Source of the DNA: Hymenoscyphus infarciens
Lineage: Eukaryota > Ascomycota > Leotiomycetes > Helotiales > Helotiaceae
NCBI GenBank assembly: GCA_001414345.1
Contig: LLCB01000423.1
Span: 1-39,603 of the forward strand
Direction of reading: 5' to 3'
DNA: 39,603 bases
Shown here in pieces: positions 30,385 through 39,603 of this stretch. The notes beneath the pieces are model-generated. The model saw only the letters and a list, made by a program, of their open reading frames with translations, was not told the DNA's origin and searched no databases. Each line of letters begins with the position of its first letter. Within the stretch, counting starts at the first letter, position 1. A program made the position numbers and the translations under genes.

Positions 30385-31694
30385 CTATACTGCAGTAGCA
30401 GTGGTGACTTTATCATCTGCGGCCACTGGGACTGTTGGGACTACCGCTGAAGGTGCAGGGGCAGGGACAACAGGTTCATTCTCCTTGTTGGAAATTGGAA
30501 CAGTTGTTATAGCTGTTGAATCCTCCTTGACCACCAAAGGAGGTGCTGCTGCTACGCTAGCAACATTTCCTCCTTTGAGGTAAGCCTCACTCTCACCAAA
30601 CTGCTTCCCAGCTTTGACCCAACGCTCTTGTTGTTCTGCAAGCCTCTCGTCACACAATTTCATGAGTTCTGGCCAGTATACTGAGTGGTCATACTCGAAC
30701 TCGAGATCCCCCTGAAAATTCGAGGCTAATTGTTGAGGTGGGACGTGCTGTCTCATATCACCATCGAACTTGAGCTTCTCCTTGGTCGTGGGGTCGATGA
30801 ATGGAGTGATCAGCTTAAGGAAGCCCCAGACAAGCCAAGGTACTGTACCACATTAGATTTAAAGCATTCTCTTGTGGAATATTACTCACTATTAATAATC
30901 AAAGCTCGTCCCAAGCGTTCAGGGTAATGGGTCTGGAGAATATTCAGAACCTCTCGAGCTTGTCCTAGAGCAGGAGCAGTGTTGACTCTGTCCTTGGAGC
31001 TCTTAAAGTTGATCAAGAGAGCCAATGTTTCCTGACCAGGTCCAATCAACGTAATACTTCTCTCTAGCATGAATACTAAATGTTGAACTTGTCGTGGTGA
31101 AGTCTGGGTATTTTGTCTTCCAGGATTGAGGTATTGGCACGGCCTTCTGGCAATATCGTAGCCCAGAATCCATTGCTTTCCCGACTCATTCTCTGGAGAT
31201 ATATGTTCCGATGTCAGACTCTCTACACCATATTCCCGTCTCCATGACAAAGTAGCGAGGAGTCTCTTTCCTGCCTGTGCCAAGTCCCACTTTGTTGCTC
31301 GCAGATATCTCAGCAGGCACTCTCTAGTCAACCACATAACCTCATTATCTGTAATCGCCCCGGCTTTCTCGGGGTTTGTTGAAGGTATTTCGGTCCATAA
31401 TTTGACTGTGGCTAATAACGAATCGTATTTTGTTTGTTGTTCGGGGGTGAGGGCAATGATAGGAGGTTGAGGGGTGTCTGGGAGAGGATCGACGATAGGA
31501 GTTTTCAATGGATTCGCTTTACTGATGTTTTGCGCTCGTGCTCGTAATGACGCTGCAACCGGAGATGCCCCAGCTGCTCCAGTTGAATAAGAAGGAGGAG
31601 GAGGAGTGGCATTTTGGGGAGCGTCCTTGTTGATGTTGACTTCTGCCATCTTGTTCTCCAAGCCCACCTCTCCGTTAATTGTCGTGGCTGACAT
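30385..31694 (-). CDS. PDR16: Sec14-like CRAL-TRIO phosphatidylinositol transfer protein, Pdr16/Sfh3-like
   Basis: Two exons (31694-30890 and 30842-30385) encode 420 residues. A disordered Ala/Pro-rich N-terminus (1-80) is followed by a CRAL-TRIO-N helical region (about 100-150, LLRYLRATKWDLAQAGKRLL). The CRAL-TRIO lipid-binding domain (about 170-310) includes HYPERLGRALIIN joined to IPWLVWGFLKLITPFIDP. The following GDLEFEYDHSVYWPELMKLC closely resembles the corresponding part of yeast Pdr16/Pdr17, which exchange phosphatidylinositol and sterols and affect azole tolerance. The C-terminal ~80 residues are Ala/Pro/Val-rich and probably disordered. The intron (GTGAGT ... GGTACAG, 47 nt) splits an Ile codon. 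Assignment to this subgroup rests on motifs recalled, not on alignment. Confidence 0.9.
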
Positions 31695-32242
31695 CTTTCT
31701 GGAGTCTTGGATAAGGAAGAGCCTCGCTTGTGTGACTTGGACTTTTGGGAGAGCGAAGTGGATTTGGATTGAGTGCTGCAGTCAACTGAAAATGGTAAGG
31801 TCACAGGTAAGTGAGTGGTGGAGGTGAATTAGAAACACTGAGATTAAACGATTAAATAGACATGGATTTTATATTGTCAGCCTCGCCCGCTCCTTCCCTT
31901 GGGTTTGAACGGGAACCTATTCGCCCCCTGGACGCAGCCACATCGCATCGTATTCGTATTTTCACTCTCAGCCTCGATAGAAGATAAAGAAACCCTCTGC
32001 ACTCAGTTACGGCACCCAGGGCCGTTCGAAAATCGATTTGGAATCATGAAAAGATAATCAAGTGTATGTACTTTGGGCTTCCACCACCAGGCTGGAAGAA
32101 GTTTTCCCTAGGTTACATCAGAAATCTCGGGCTCGGACCAATAAATTGTCATAAGAATAATTTTCCATCAAGTATATATTGGCATAAGTCTCCAGTTGTA
32201 CAAAATTTTCGCTTTTTTGTTTCAATTTCTCTATTATTCGAT
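31695..32242. promoter_or_regulatory. Divergent promoter region between the Pdr16-like gene and the SDR gene
   Basis: The two genes diverge from here with 548 bp between start codons. Frames of 73-99 codons overlapping the Pdr16-like N terminus are shadows. No specific element identified. Confidence 0.5.
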
Positions 32243-33237
32243 ATGTCTTTCGTCGGTGACTTCCCAATCAAATCCAAGATAGCCGTCGTTACGGGGGCGG
32301 GCTCTGGAATCAATCTTTCCTTTGCCAAACTCTCTGTCCAACAAGGAGCTCGAGTAATAATAGCAGATCTCAAGCTCACTTCAGATGCCGAGTCATTTCT
32401 CAGTGGCGAAGGGGCAAAGGCTGCTATTTTTGTCAAGTGTGACGTGACGAAGAGATCTCAGCTGGAAACCCTACTCAAGGTTTCGCAAGAGAAATTTGGT
32501 GATATCCCAGATATTTATATTGCTGGGGCTGGAGTATTTGATCCCGTATGTATCCTCCTGTTCAACCAACTAAGTAAACCAATGCTGATTGAAATGTCAG
32601 CCGTGGTCAAATTTCTGGGATGATACTGAGGATGATCGATATGCTGAGGTAGATATCAATGTCACACATCCCATAAAGTTCGCCAGAATAGCACTACGAG
32701 CCTTGCTCGGGAAGAACAAGAAGGGCGTTTTCTTGATTGTGGCATCCCTTGCCGGATTCCAAGGCACATTTGCAGCTCCACTGTATTGTGCAACGAAGCA
32801 CGCAGTTATCGGGTTTGTACGGTCTATGGCTGAACTTGATGGCTTGGAAGGCATAAAAGTGGTTGCGTGTGCGCCTGGGTAAGTTAATTTATTTCCAGAA
32901 CAGATATCAAAGTATGCCAGAGACTAATTTCAATAGAATCGTTGCAACACCAATGTGGACAGAAGATCCAGAGAGACAAAAGCAATATGGTTACAAAGCA
33001 GAACATGCCGTAACTCCCGAGCGAGTTGCTGAGGACATGATGGAACTTGTTGTCAAAGGCAAATATCAAGGGGGAACGTGTTTAGAGAGTGCCTTTGGAG
33101 GTACCCGAACACTTGGGACTTGGAATATACCTGCCCCAGCAAGTAATGGAACTTCGGTTCCCCCAGAGGCCTTGGAGAGAAACAATAGACCAGTGGTCGA
33201 GATGATGAAGCGAGAGCGTGGTCAGTCTAAATTATGA
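32243..33237 (+). CDS. Short-chain dehydrogenase/reductase (SDR), fungal 15-PGDH-like
   Basis: Three exons (32243-32545, 32601-32878, 32937-33237) encode 293 residues. The cofactor motif is VTGAGSGINL (residues 16-25), with Asn where classical SDRs have the last Gly of TGxxxGIG; a GSGIN form also occurs in some fungal relatives, as I recall. Asp42 (IIADL) suggests NAD(H) preference. The catalytic set is present: Asn121 (VDIN), Ser150 (IVASL) and Tyr163-x3-Lys167 (YCATK), then PGIVATPMW. Introns have good sites (GTATGT...GTCAG and GTAAGT...CAATAG), and the second splits a Gly codon (GG|A). The substrate is unknown. Longer upstream in-frame ATGs exist (32066), but MSFVGDFPIKSKIAVVTG is the usual SDR start. 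Confidence 0.93.
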
Positions 33238-34183
33238 TTTGGGGTGGTGTATGAGTATTCAGTGGAACTTTCGACCTATTCATGATCAGATTTTTCTCTT
33301 TACTTGAATTTATGATTTCAACTTCTTCGAGAGACTTGGAGGAATTGCGTGGTACATTTCAACTTCATTGAACTATCATCCCATTTGTCTATACTTTCTC
33401 AGGTTGTCTTCCACTGATATCCCACACTTGGATTTCTTGAAGGGCTTCTCAAGGGCTTCAAAATCTTGTTAGGTGGACATGCCATATTCCTTCCGCTTTT
33501 CTACGGACTTTTTGGTTCCTATTGAAGTAAGAAGTTCTGTTTGAAGCATCTGCCGAACCAAGCCACCGATATTGCTGGGCACAGTAGAGGAGAATGATCA
33601 GTTAACAGAGTACCGATGGGAACTAGCGAAACACTTGCGACGCCAACTCGTCTATCTGAGGTGAACATGGTGCTAACCTCATGTTACTCTCAACCCTCTC
33701 GATATCGCCGTAACAACAAGCACATCTTTCTCTCACCCATTCATCGTGCAGGACCAGACCCCAAGGGCAAGGAAACGTAATTTTCTTTATGACAGCAAGT
33801 GTTGTCTCGCTCATCGCCGAATCGATGTGGTTGGGCCAAGTTAAGGAAGGAGCGGCTTCAACTGGCCTTCGGTCTCTTGATTTCTTGTCGTTGAAAACGA
33901 ATCTCGCGGGGAGCCCAAGGTTCTTCGACAGGAACCACTCTCCTCTACTGTATCAACTACGCAGTCAGTGGACACCAGGAGGCTCATACCCTTTTTTGGT
34001 TCAATAATTTCCCCATACCCATACCCATATCCATATCCATATCCATTTCTTCGCTCTCCATGCCTTCGGACCTACAATCAACCAATGGAAGAAGCTCTAC
34101 TTTCCTATGTCCAATTTCTCACCTCTTCCACACTCGGATCCCCTTGCTGAAATAGGCACAAGCCTTTCTGCATGAGGTTTTTA
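33238..34183. other. Gene-poor region with a CCCATA/CCATAT microsatellite
   Basis: This is the downstream region of the SDR gene. Short frames on both strands (60-72 codons) have no domain. At about 34013-34047 the hexamer CCCATA, then CCATAT, repeats about six times. The ~170-bp repeat array begins just after it. Confidence 0.45.
34013..34047. repeat. CCCATA/CCATAT hexanucleotide microsatellite
   Basis: About six consecutive six-base units that change from CCCATA to CCATAT along the tract. It lies about 140 bp before the first unit of the large array. Confidence 0.75.
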
Positions 34184-36420
34184 TTGCAAGTCGCATTCCA
34201 CGGCTGCCGACCTTCGGGAGCCGGAAAACTTGCTAGAATTTAGACATTGGAAATGTATCCTTCATCTGGTATCTTGATTCCCTTTTGTGGTATTTGTTGC
34301 AAATCGAACTTTTCCGCCGGGCCCCGAACATAGGTATTCCGTAGTGTATGCTTCTGTTAAGCTTTCTTGTATGCTGTACCAGCGCCCGAGACCCGGCGGA
34401 AAGATAGTCTGCCTGTACAATTTTACCAAACTCAGTAACAGTCTGCTTTTTGTTGCCTTTCGCGATTTTTCACCGGGCCCCGAATGCAGTACCTGTTTCG
34501 GTAGTTCTTAGAATTCGAATGCAAGTGACTCTCAAATCAAACTAGCCGCCGAAACTCGGGAGCCGAACGCCCCGGTTTGTGGTTCTCTTTCCCAATCAAG
34601 TCAAACACTTTCTTTTTGTTGTACTTCACAAATTTCCATCGGGGCCCGAGTGAACAGTCGGTTCTATTCATTGCTTAGTACCAAGAGTGTTTGGTCATTT
34701 CAAAATGAACTGGCTTCCGAAAACTCGGGAGCCGAGTGATCCATGTAGTAGTTCTCCTTCCCAATCAAATAAACCACTTTATGTTGTTGCACCTCGCATT
34801 TTTCTCATCGGGGCCCGAGTTCGTGCCATACACTTAAACTCAACCTTTTCTACTTGTTGAGTACATAATATTCTGTATAACGGCTGCGGAAAGCCGGAAG
34901 CCGGCTCATCCGAAGGATTTTGTTGTGATGTACTCGTCTACTCCTCTTTCCGCGTTCAGCAATTTCAGTATTTCGCAATTTCTCCACCGGGATGAATTCT
35001 CTTGTAAATTTTGATGCGTTCTCTTTGATGTTGTACATATCGGCTCCCGAACACGGCGGCCGAAGACATCTCGTTTACATATCGTCTTCCCTAATCAATA
35101 TACCTAGGTATCTGCTCCTCAAAACTCTTCTGTTGCAATTCGCAGATTTATACCGGCCTCCGAGCCGCCTCATGCCTCTCTCTGTAAACAAAACGACCAA
35201 TCAATACGTCAAAAGTTCTAGCCTCCGTTCCCAATGCAGTATTCTACAAAGAGGGCAACCGGACCCCGAACCAACATGAAATTAGTGAAATAGCCTATTC
35301 TCAGCCCAATCAACCACGTCATTCCCCTTTCAATATTTCCTAATTCATTTATTCGTTGCTGTTCGCACAAATCCCACCGGATCCCGAAGTATTTTTACTT
35401 TCATTCTTCAAGTCACTTTCTTTCCCTTTACAACGTCCATTCTACAGGCCGAACACCTCTCGGGTCCCGAATCAATATCAATAGACAAATAGCATGTTCC
35501 CAGTCCAATCACCAGTCTTCAGTATTCCCCAAATCATCTTCCGTTGCAATTCGCAGAGATCCCAACCGGTGCCGAACTGTCCTGGTTTCTCTCTTATCCT
35601 GTCTCTCTTTACTCCAAAGTCAAACTGGCGATCCCGGGGCCCGAACAAACATTGATAGAAAATAACCTATCTTCGGCCTATTGTTGGTCCAATCACCCTT
35701 CCCAATGTTCTTTTGAGATTTCCCAATTGAGACAAAGCCATCTTTTGTTGCAAATCGTAGAAATCACGCCGGTTCCCGTGTTCTTGTTTCCTCCTCTTTT
35801 TGTGGAAGCGAATGCCCTTTCTCAATTCTACTTCGTCCCAGGCCTTTTAAACGTTAAACAAGGGGGTCCCTTATAGAATTTGCAGGGGGTTTTCGGTAGC
35901 ATAAATCATTTTAAAAGGCCTGGGACGAAGTATTCTTCGATGTCTCTTGAACTTTCAGTACTCCCGGTTGAGTCCAAGTTTTATTTTGTTGCATTTCGCA
36001 GAAATCACGCCGGGCGCCGAATTCCTTACCCCAATTTTCTATCTGGTAAGTTGCAAATCGCATTCCCACCGGGTCCCGAATTACACTCCCTTCCATAGTA
36101 GCTCGCGAATAACCATGGGGCTCCAAAACCTTCATATCACACAACGCAGAAATTCTATCAAACCTGGAACCCAATCACTATCTCTTCATTCTCAAATTGC
36201 CCAATTCGGCTCCATGTTTCGTTCGTTGCACATCGCAAATTCTCCCCCGAGCCCCGAAAACCCATCTCTCCTCCTCCTTGGCCACCGAAAAAACACACCT
36301 CGGAGCCCGAACCAAGACAACAGCCCATTCTCTATCCAATCACTCCCAAAACTATCTTTCATCGTTTCCTAAAGCACAAATTTCCGATTCGCTGTCGCAC
36401 GTCGCAGTTTCGGAGGCCGG
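34184..36420 (+). repeat. Degenerate tandem array of ~170-bp composite units (about 13-14 copies), unknown family
   Basis: Block A, consensus TTGCAAATCGCA, then 8-14 nt, then CCGGGCCCCGAA, recurs near 34184, 34295, 34451, 34615, 34783, 34965, 35131, 35355, 35541, 35750, 35985, 36050, 36225 and 36390. Between successive A blocks is block B (CTCGGGAGCCGAAC or CGGGTCCCGAA; for example 34544-34570, 34714-34738, 35254-35275, 35448-35485, 35622-35650). A CCAATCA motif follows (near 34590, 34760, 35307, 35504, 35686, 36170 and 36337). Neighbouring units align over their full length: the unit from the B block at 34556 matches the one at 34725, 169 bp on. Composition is normal, so RIP has not degraded it. 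Frames are short and interrupted, although block A often reads as QFAEI..PGPE in one frame. Confidence 0.8.
35825..35936. mobile_element. 102-bp MITE-like insertion with 22-bp perfect inverted repeats
   Basis: Positions 35830-35851 and 35910-35931 are perfect reverse complements (outer part ACTTCGTCCCAGGCCTTTTA, then AA), separated by 58 bp that have no coding capacity. The insert is flanked by ATTCT on both sides (35825-35829 and 35932-35936). Alternatively, the repeats can be read as starting one base further in, with TA dinucleotides at both junctions, as for Tc1/mariner-type elements. It lies within one unit of the ~170-bp array and explains that unit's extra length. Confidence 0.8.
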
Positions 36421-37108
36421 TGGTGGAAAGGGGGTTCGGCGTTCTAGTTTTATTGCACGGCGTCTTGATACCTTGACTACCTTACCGACATTAGAGGTGG
36501 GGAAATGTGGTTCGGTGATATATAGTCAGCGGTCGATTTATCATAAGAGAGATAGTAAGAAATGTTGCGTGGTCGAGGCAAGCCAGTGAACAAAGTTCTG
36601 TTGAAAGTTTATCTCACACCAAGTAAATGGAAGTTAGATCGGAAAAAGATCTCTCTTCGTAAGTAAGTAATTTACTGTATAGTACGTAAGAGTTTCGTAC
36701 GTTACTCTCCGGCCGTTTCCCGAGCGAGTCTATAACTCTCTTACTAACACCACCTTACTACTATAAGTATCGTCTGCCAAAACTCTAAGACTTACTCTTT
36801 CTTTCTCTTAAGAAAGAAACTCTATAAAATCTCATTAATTGATATAAATACTACTTTTTTAATTAATAAAGACAGAAATACTATCTAATTAATCTATTTC
36901 TAATATTTACTCGTATACTACTCTTATAACATTTATTTGTATTATAAGCTTCTAGTATATTTTTTAATATATTCGTTATTTATTTAATAAATATAAAGTA
37001 GTAGTCTATATATCTAAAATAGATAGTATTTATAGTAGTAAAATAGTAGTAAATCTATTAGTTACTATTTACTCTTTTTAAATATAATACTCTCTAAAAA
37101 AGTAAATC
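36421..37108. other. Transition from the gene island to RIP-degraded DNA
   Basis: Up to about 36730 the sequence is of ordinary composition, ending in a stretch with CGTAAG and GTACGTAAGAG words and GGCCGTTTCCCGAGCG. From there on it turns abruptly TpA-rich and gene-free. No feature recognised. Confidence 0.5.
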
Positions 37109-37829
37109 TATAGTAATACGAAATATACTAAGAGGTCTATAAGAGTGTATTTAAGAGAGTAAATACTAGGTACTAATATAGAAGAAAAGACTAAATTAGG
37201 CCTTTTCTAACTATAGAAAAGTAGACAGCTATATATAAGAGGTTTAGATAGTATAAAAAGAGATTAGATAGTACTAAAAGGTCTAAAACCTGAAGTCTAA
37301 AACCTTTCTAAATTAGATAATAGAAAATAATAACTATTAAAACCTTATATATATAGTAGATAGAATTAGCTATTTAATATAGCTAGCTATTATATCTCTT
37401 TCTCTTAAAAAAGACTCGTTCTCGAGTCTATTTATTATATTATTATTAAGGTTAAATTAGAATACTATAAGTAGATTATATTATTATAAGTTATCTTATT
37501 ATTTATTAAAAGTATTTAATAAGAATTGAAATATTAGTTCTAAATCGTAGCTAATCTAATATATAGATAGTTATAAATAAGAACTTTGTTCTAGTTGTTT
37601 TAATATTAAAGTAAGTATTTATATTTATAGTTACTTAAAAAAGTATAAGTCTATCTAAGCTATTTTAAAGGTTAGAAAGGATTTAGAGTAGAGTTAAATA
37701 GTCTTTAGTTAAGATGATTATAATAACTTAGCTAAGAGTATACTTTAAAAGTAGACTAATTTATATCTAGTTTAAAATTTAAATAAAACTTCTAGCCTAG
37801 CTAGAAGTAAAGAAAGTAAAGAAGATAAG
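37109..37829 (+). mobile_element. 5' LTR and start of the internal region, same LTR family (truncated)
   Basis: The LTR is at 37109-37394 (286 bp, TATAGTAATACGAAATATAC ... CTATTATA). It is followed, as in the 8325 element, by TCTCTTAAAAAAGACTCG with its hairpin, then internal sequence down to CTTCTAGCCTAGCTAGAAGT, which matches about 9350-9400. At 37830 it is cut off by an LTR in the opposite orientation. Strongly mutated. Confidence 0.75.
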
Positions 37830-39140
37830 TGTAATAGTATACCGTCCTATATAGCCGAGATTATATAGCATATACCGTGTTTCAGTAGTTGTTGTTTTAT
37901 ATTATCTAATTTAGGAAGGTTACGTATATTTATACGTCTATCTAGACTTTTAGACGTACTTCGTAGAGTTCGGGCTTTTATATTAGCTAACGTATATTAT
38001 TATTCGGTTTCGTACCCCTTTTATATTATCTAAAACCTCTTATATATAGCAGCTTACTCTTAGAGTTAGAAAAGGCTAGTTATTATTTTCTTCTATATTA
38101 GTACCTAGTATCTATATACGTTATTCTACTATATACACTCTTATATACCTCTACTATAGTTATATATATTTCGTACTATTATATAAAAATAATAACTCTT
38201 CTTCGCTAGTAACAGCCTTAATAATATCTCCTTTAAGCTTATTATTACTTTTGTTTCTTTTTTAGACCTAAATCGGACTATTATAGTAGTATTCTTAAAT
38301 AGCTAGGTAATTAGAGACTACCTAGACAGCTAGTAACACTAGAGTTTAGTATCTATATAGATAGCTAGTAAAAATCGTGTTTTAGTATACGTTAAGGGAT
38401 TAGAATACGCTAAGTATTCCTAAGAGTCCTAATAACCCTAGATTCAGTGAATAAGTCGACTTATAATAGTTATCTAGAAAGCTTCTAAATCTAACCTTAT
38501 ACTCTCCTCTCCTAGTTCTACTACGAGGCGTTAAACGACCTTCTAGGGCTATCCCCCTTTTTAAAAGACTCTCTAAACTCTTTCTAAATTACACCTATAT
38601 ACTAAGATCGAGAAGATCTTAAAGAAATAATAATAGTTAAAGAGATTATTAGAACTTCTTAAATATAGACAATAATTAGACGAGATAGTAGTATAAAGGA
38701 TAAAACGATCGGTTAGTAAAGAGATAGAGGATAAAATTATAAGTAAACTTTGAAGTTAAAAATCTCATCTCTAAACCCTCTTTAATCTAACCTTTATTTA
38801 ACTCTCCTTTACTTTTAAAGCCCTAATTCATACCCCTTTCGGCCACGGGTAGCTGCCTTTAATACCTTCTTACTACTTCTTAACTCTTAAATCTTAAATC
38901 GGATACGAATCAGTTGAAATACGCTTTCTATTAGGACAAAACTTAGAAGCGAGCTCTTAGCTAAGTTATCACTGTTAATCCTAACTAAACATTATCCGAC
39001 TCTACTTTAAACTTCCCTTAAACCGAAAGACTACGACTACGGTTATAGACTAAGTCCCTACTAATATAAAGGTTAAAAGAGATAGAAGTTAAAAGAGATA
39101 GAAGTAGAATTAGAAGAAGATTACGCTAAAGTATAAGAGG
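37830..39140 (-). mobile_element. Inverted copy of the LTR element: 3' LTR plus 3' internal region
   Basis: The LTR is at 37830-38183 (354 bp, long subtype, same length as the solo LTR at 12878). Read on the minus strand it ends ATTACA, keeping an unmutated CA terminus. The adjoining internal DNA (38184 to about 39140) is the reverse complement of parts of about 10405-12045, for example the stretches matching GACTACCTAGACAGCTAG and AGAAGTAGAATTAGAAGAA. It is shorter than the counterpart, so internal deletions exist. It abuts a plus-strand copy, suggesting a nested insertion. Confidence 0.75.
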
Positions 39141-39603
39141 TTATATACGTACAGGGTAGACTACAGAGTAGGCTACAGGGTAGGTCAGAAGTACGTAAGT
39201 TGAATCGGCACAGGGTAGGTCAGGTGATCGCTAAATCACGTTTCTAAGGAGTCGAAGTATAAGTATAAAAGACTTAGTGAATTTGACTTTTGACTTGGTT
39301 TCTAACTAAAAGATAGAAGAGAGCTATATATACTTCTAGAGTAAATACTAGAAGCTTCTATAGCTTATAAATCAAAGGGGTTGCTAGAAGGTTCTAGGGA
39401 TCACGTGTTCGCTTAACCGTAGCCGAGAACGTAACCGAACCTTCTAGACAACACTAGAAAGAACTAGTATAGACTAAGGTTTAAACCTAAAGCCTATTAG
39501 TAAGTAAGGTAATTATTACCTAATACTAACACACCCTCTTAATAAGTACTTTACTTAATAATAGAGGAAATACTTACTTAACTTTAAAGTAGAAGTAAGT
39601 AAA
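39141..39603. repeat. Less mutated sequence, possible end of another retroelement
   Basis: CAGGGTAG words recur at 39150-39225. Around 39380-39460 there is GAAGGTTCTAGGGATCACGT ... GAACCTTCTAGACAAC, a hairpin-like pair of GAAGGTTCTAG and CCTTCTAGA arms. ACTAACA at about 39526-39532 could be a 3' LTR terminus. The window ends before this can be tested. Confidence 0.3.

Noticed and set aside
32066..32242. In-frame upstream extension of the SDR protein to an earlier ATG
   Set aside because: It would add 59 residues with no resemblance to SDR N termini; the Rossmann fold starts normally from the ATG at 32243.
34184..36420. Array considered as CRISPR
   Set aside because: Units are too long and degenerate, spacers are themselves related, and the host is a eukaryote.

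Overview
The window looks like nuclear DNA of a filamentous ascomycete (Pezizomycotina). Three things point there: short spliceosomal introns (48-100 nt, GTRNGT donors, CTRAC/ACTAAC branch points), the gene content, and long AT-rich blocks that look mutated by repeat-induced point mutation (RIP). In those blocks TpA is everywhere, CpA/TpG is nearly gone, and every frame is full of stops. A leotiomycete (Helotiales-like) source is a guess from overall feel, not shown. The layout is a gene island of normal composition (about 15.3-36.6 kb) between two RIP-degraded transposon blocks (about 0.4-15 kb and 36.7-39.6 kb). LEFT BLOCK: a ~7.0 kb DNA-transposon-like element with terminal inverted repeats of about 200 bp (761-7722); a short patch spared by RIP (about 7740-8165); a complete LTR element of 4,032 bp (8325-12356) with 5-bp target duplications and an internal seven-copy minisatellite; a solo LTR of a longer subtype (12878-13231), also with a 5-bp duplication; and a degenerate ~100-bp tandem array (14314-15060) at the edge of the island. 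GENE ISLAND, left to right: a 2EXR-domain protein (-) with a long, probably spliced 5' leader; a PPPDE/DeSI-thioredoxin-PUL protein (-) carrying an in-frame 48-nt intron; the Golgi guanosine diphosphatase GDA1 (+, three exons), divergent from it; a hypothetical zinc-finger-like ORF (-); an SprT-like metalloprotease (-) whose upstream frame is broken by a TAG; ribosomal protein RPS29/uS14 (-, three exons) with an open frame continuing past its stop; a 104-residue acidic protein (+) with an intron directly after its ATG, divergent from RPS29; TRAPP subunit TRS31/TRAPPC5 (-, two exons); a Pdr16-like Sec14/CRAL-TRIO lipid-transfer protein (-, two exons); and a short-chain dehydrogenase (+, three exons). 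Several genes serve housekeeping, secretory and lipid functions, but fungal neighbours need not cooperate and I see no metabolic cluster. RIGHT EDGE: 34.18-36.42 kb holds a degenerate tandem array of about 170-bp units. Each unit has a TTGCAAATCGCA ... CCGGGCCCCGAA block, a second CGGGNCCCGAA block and a CCAATCA motif. A 102-bp MITE-like insertion with 22-bp perfect inverted repeats sits inside one unit. I cannot assign this array to a known family, and it is the strongest novelty candidate. RIGHT BLOCK: fragments of the same LTR family in both orientations, then a less mutated sequence that may belong to another retroelement. I recognised no tRNA, rRNA or CRISPR array.
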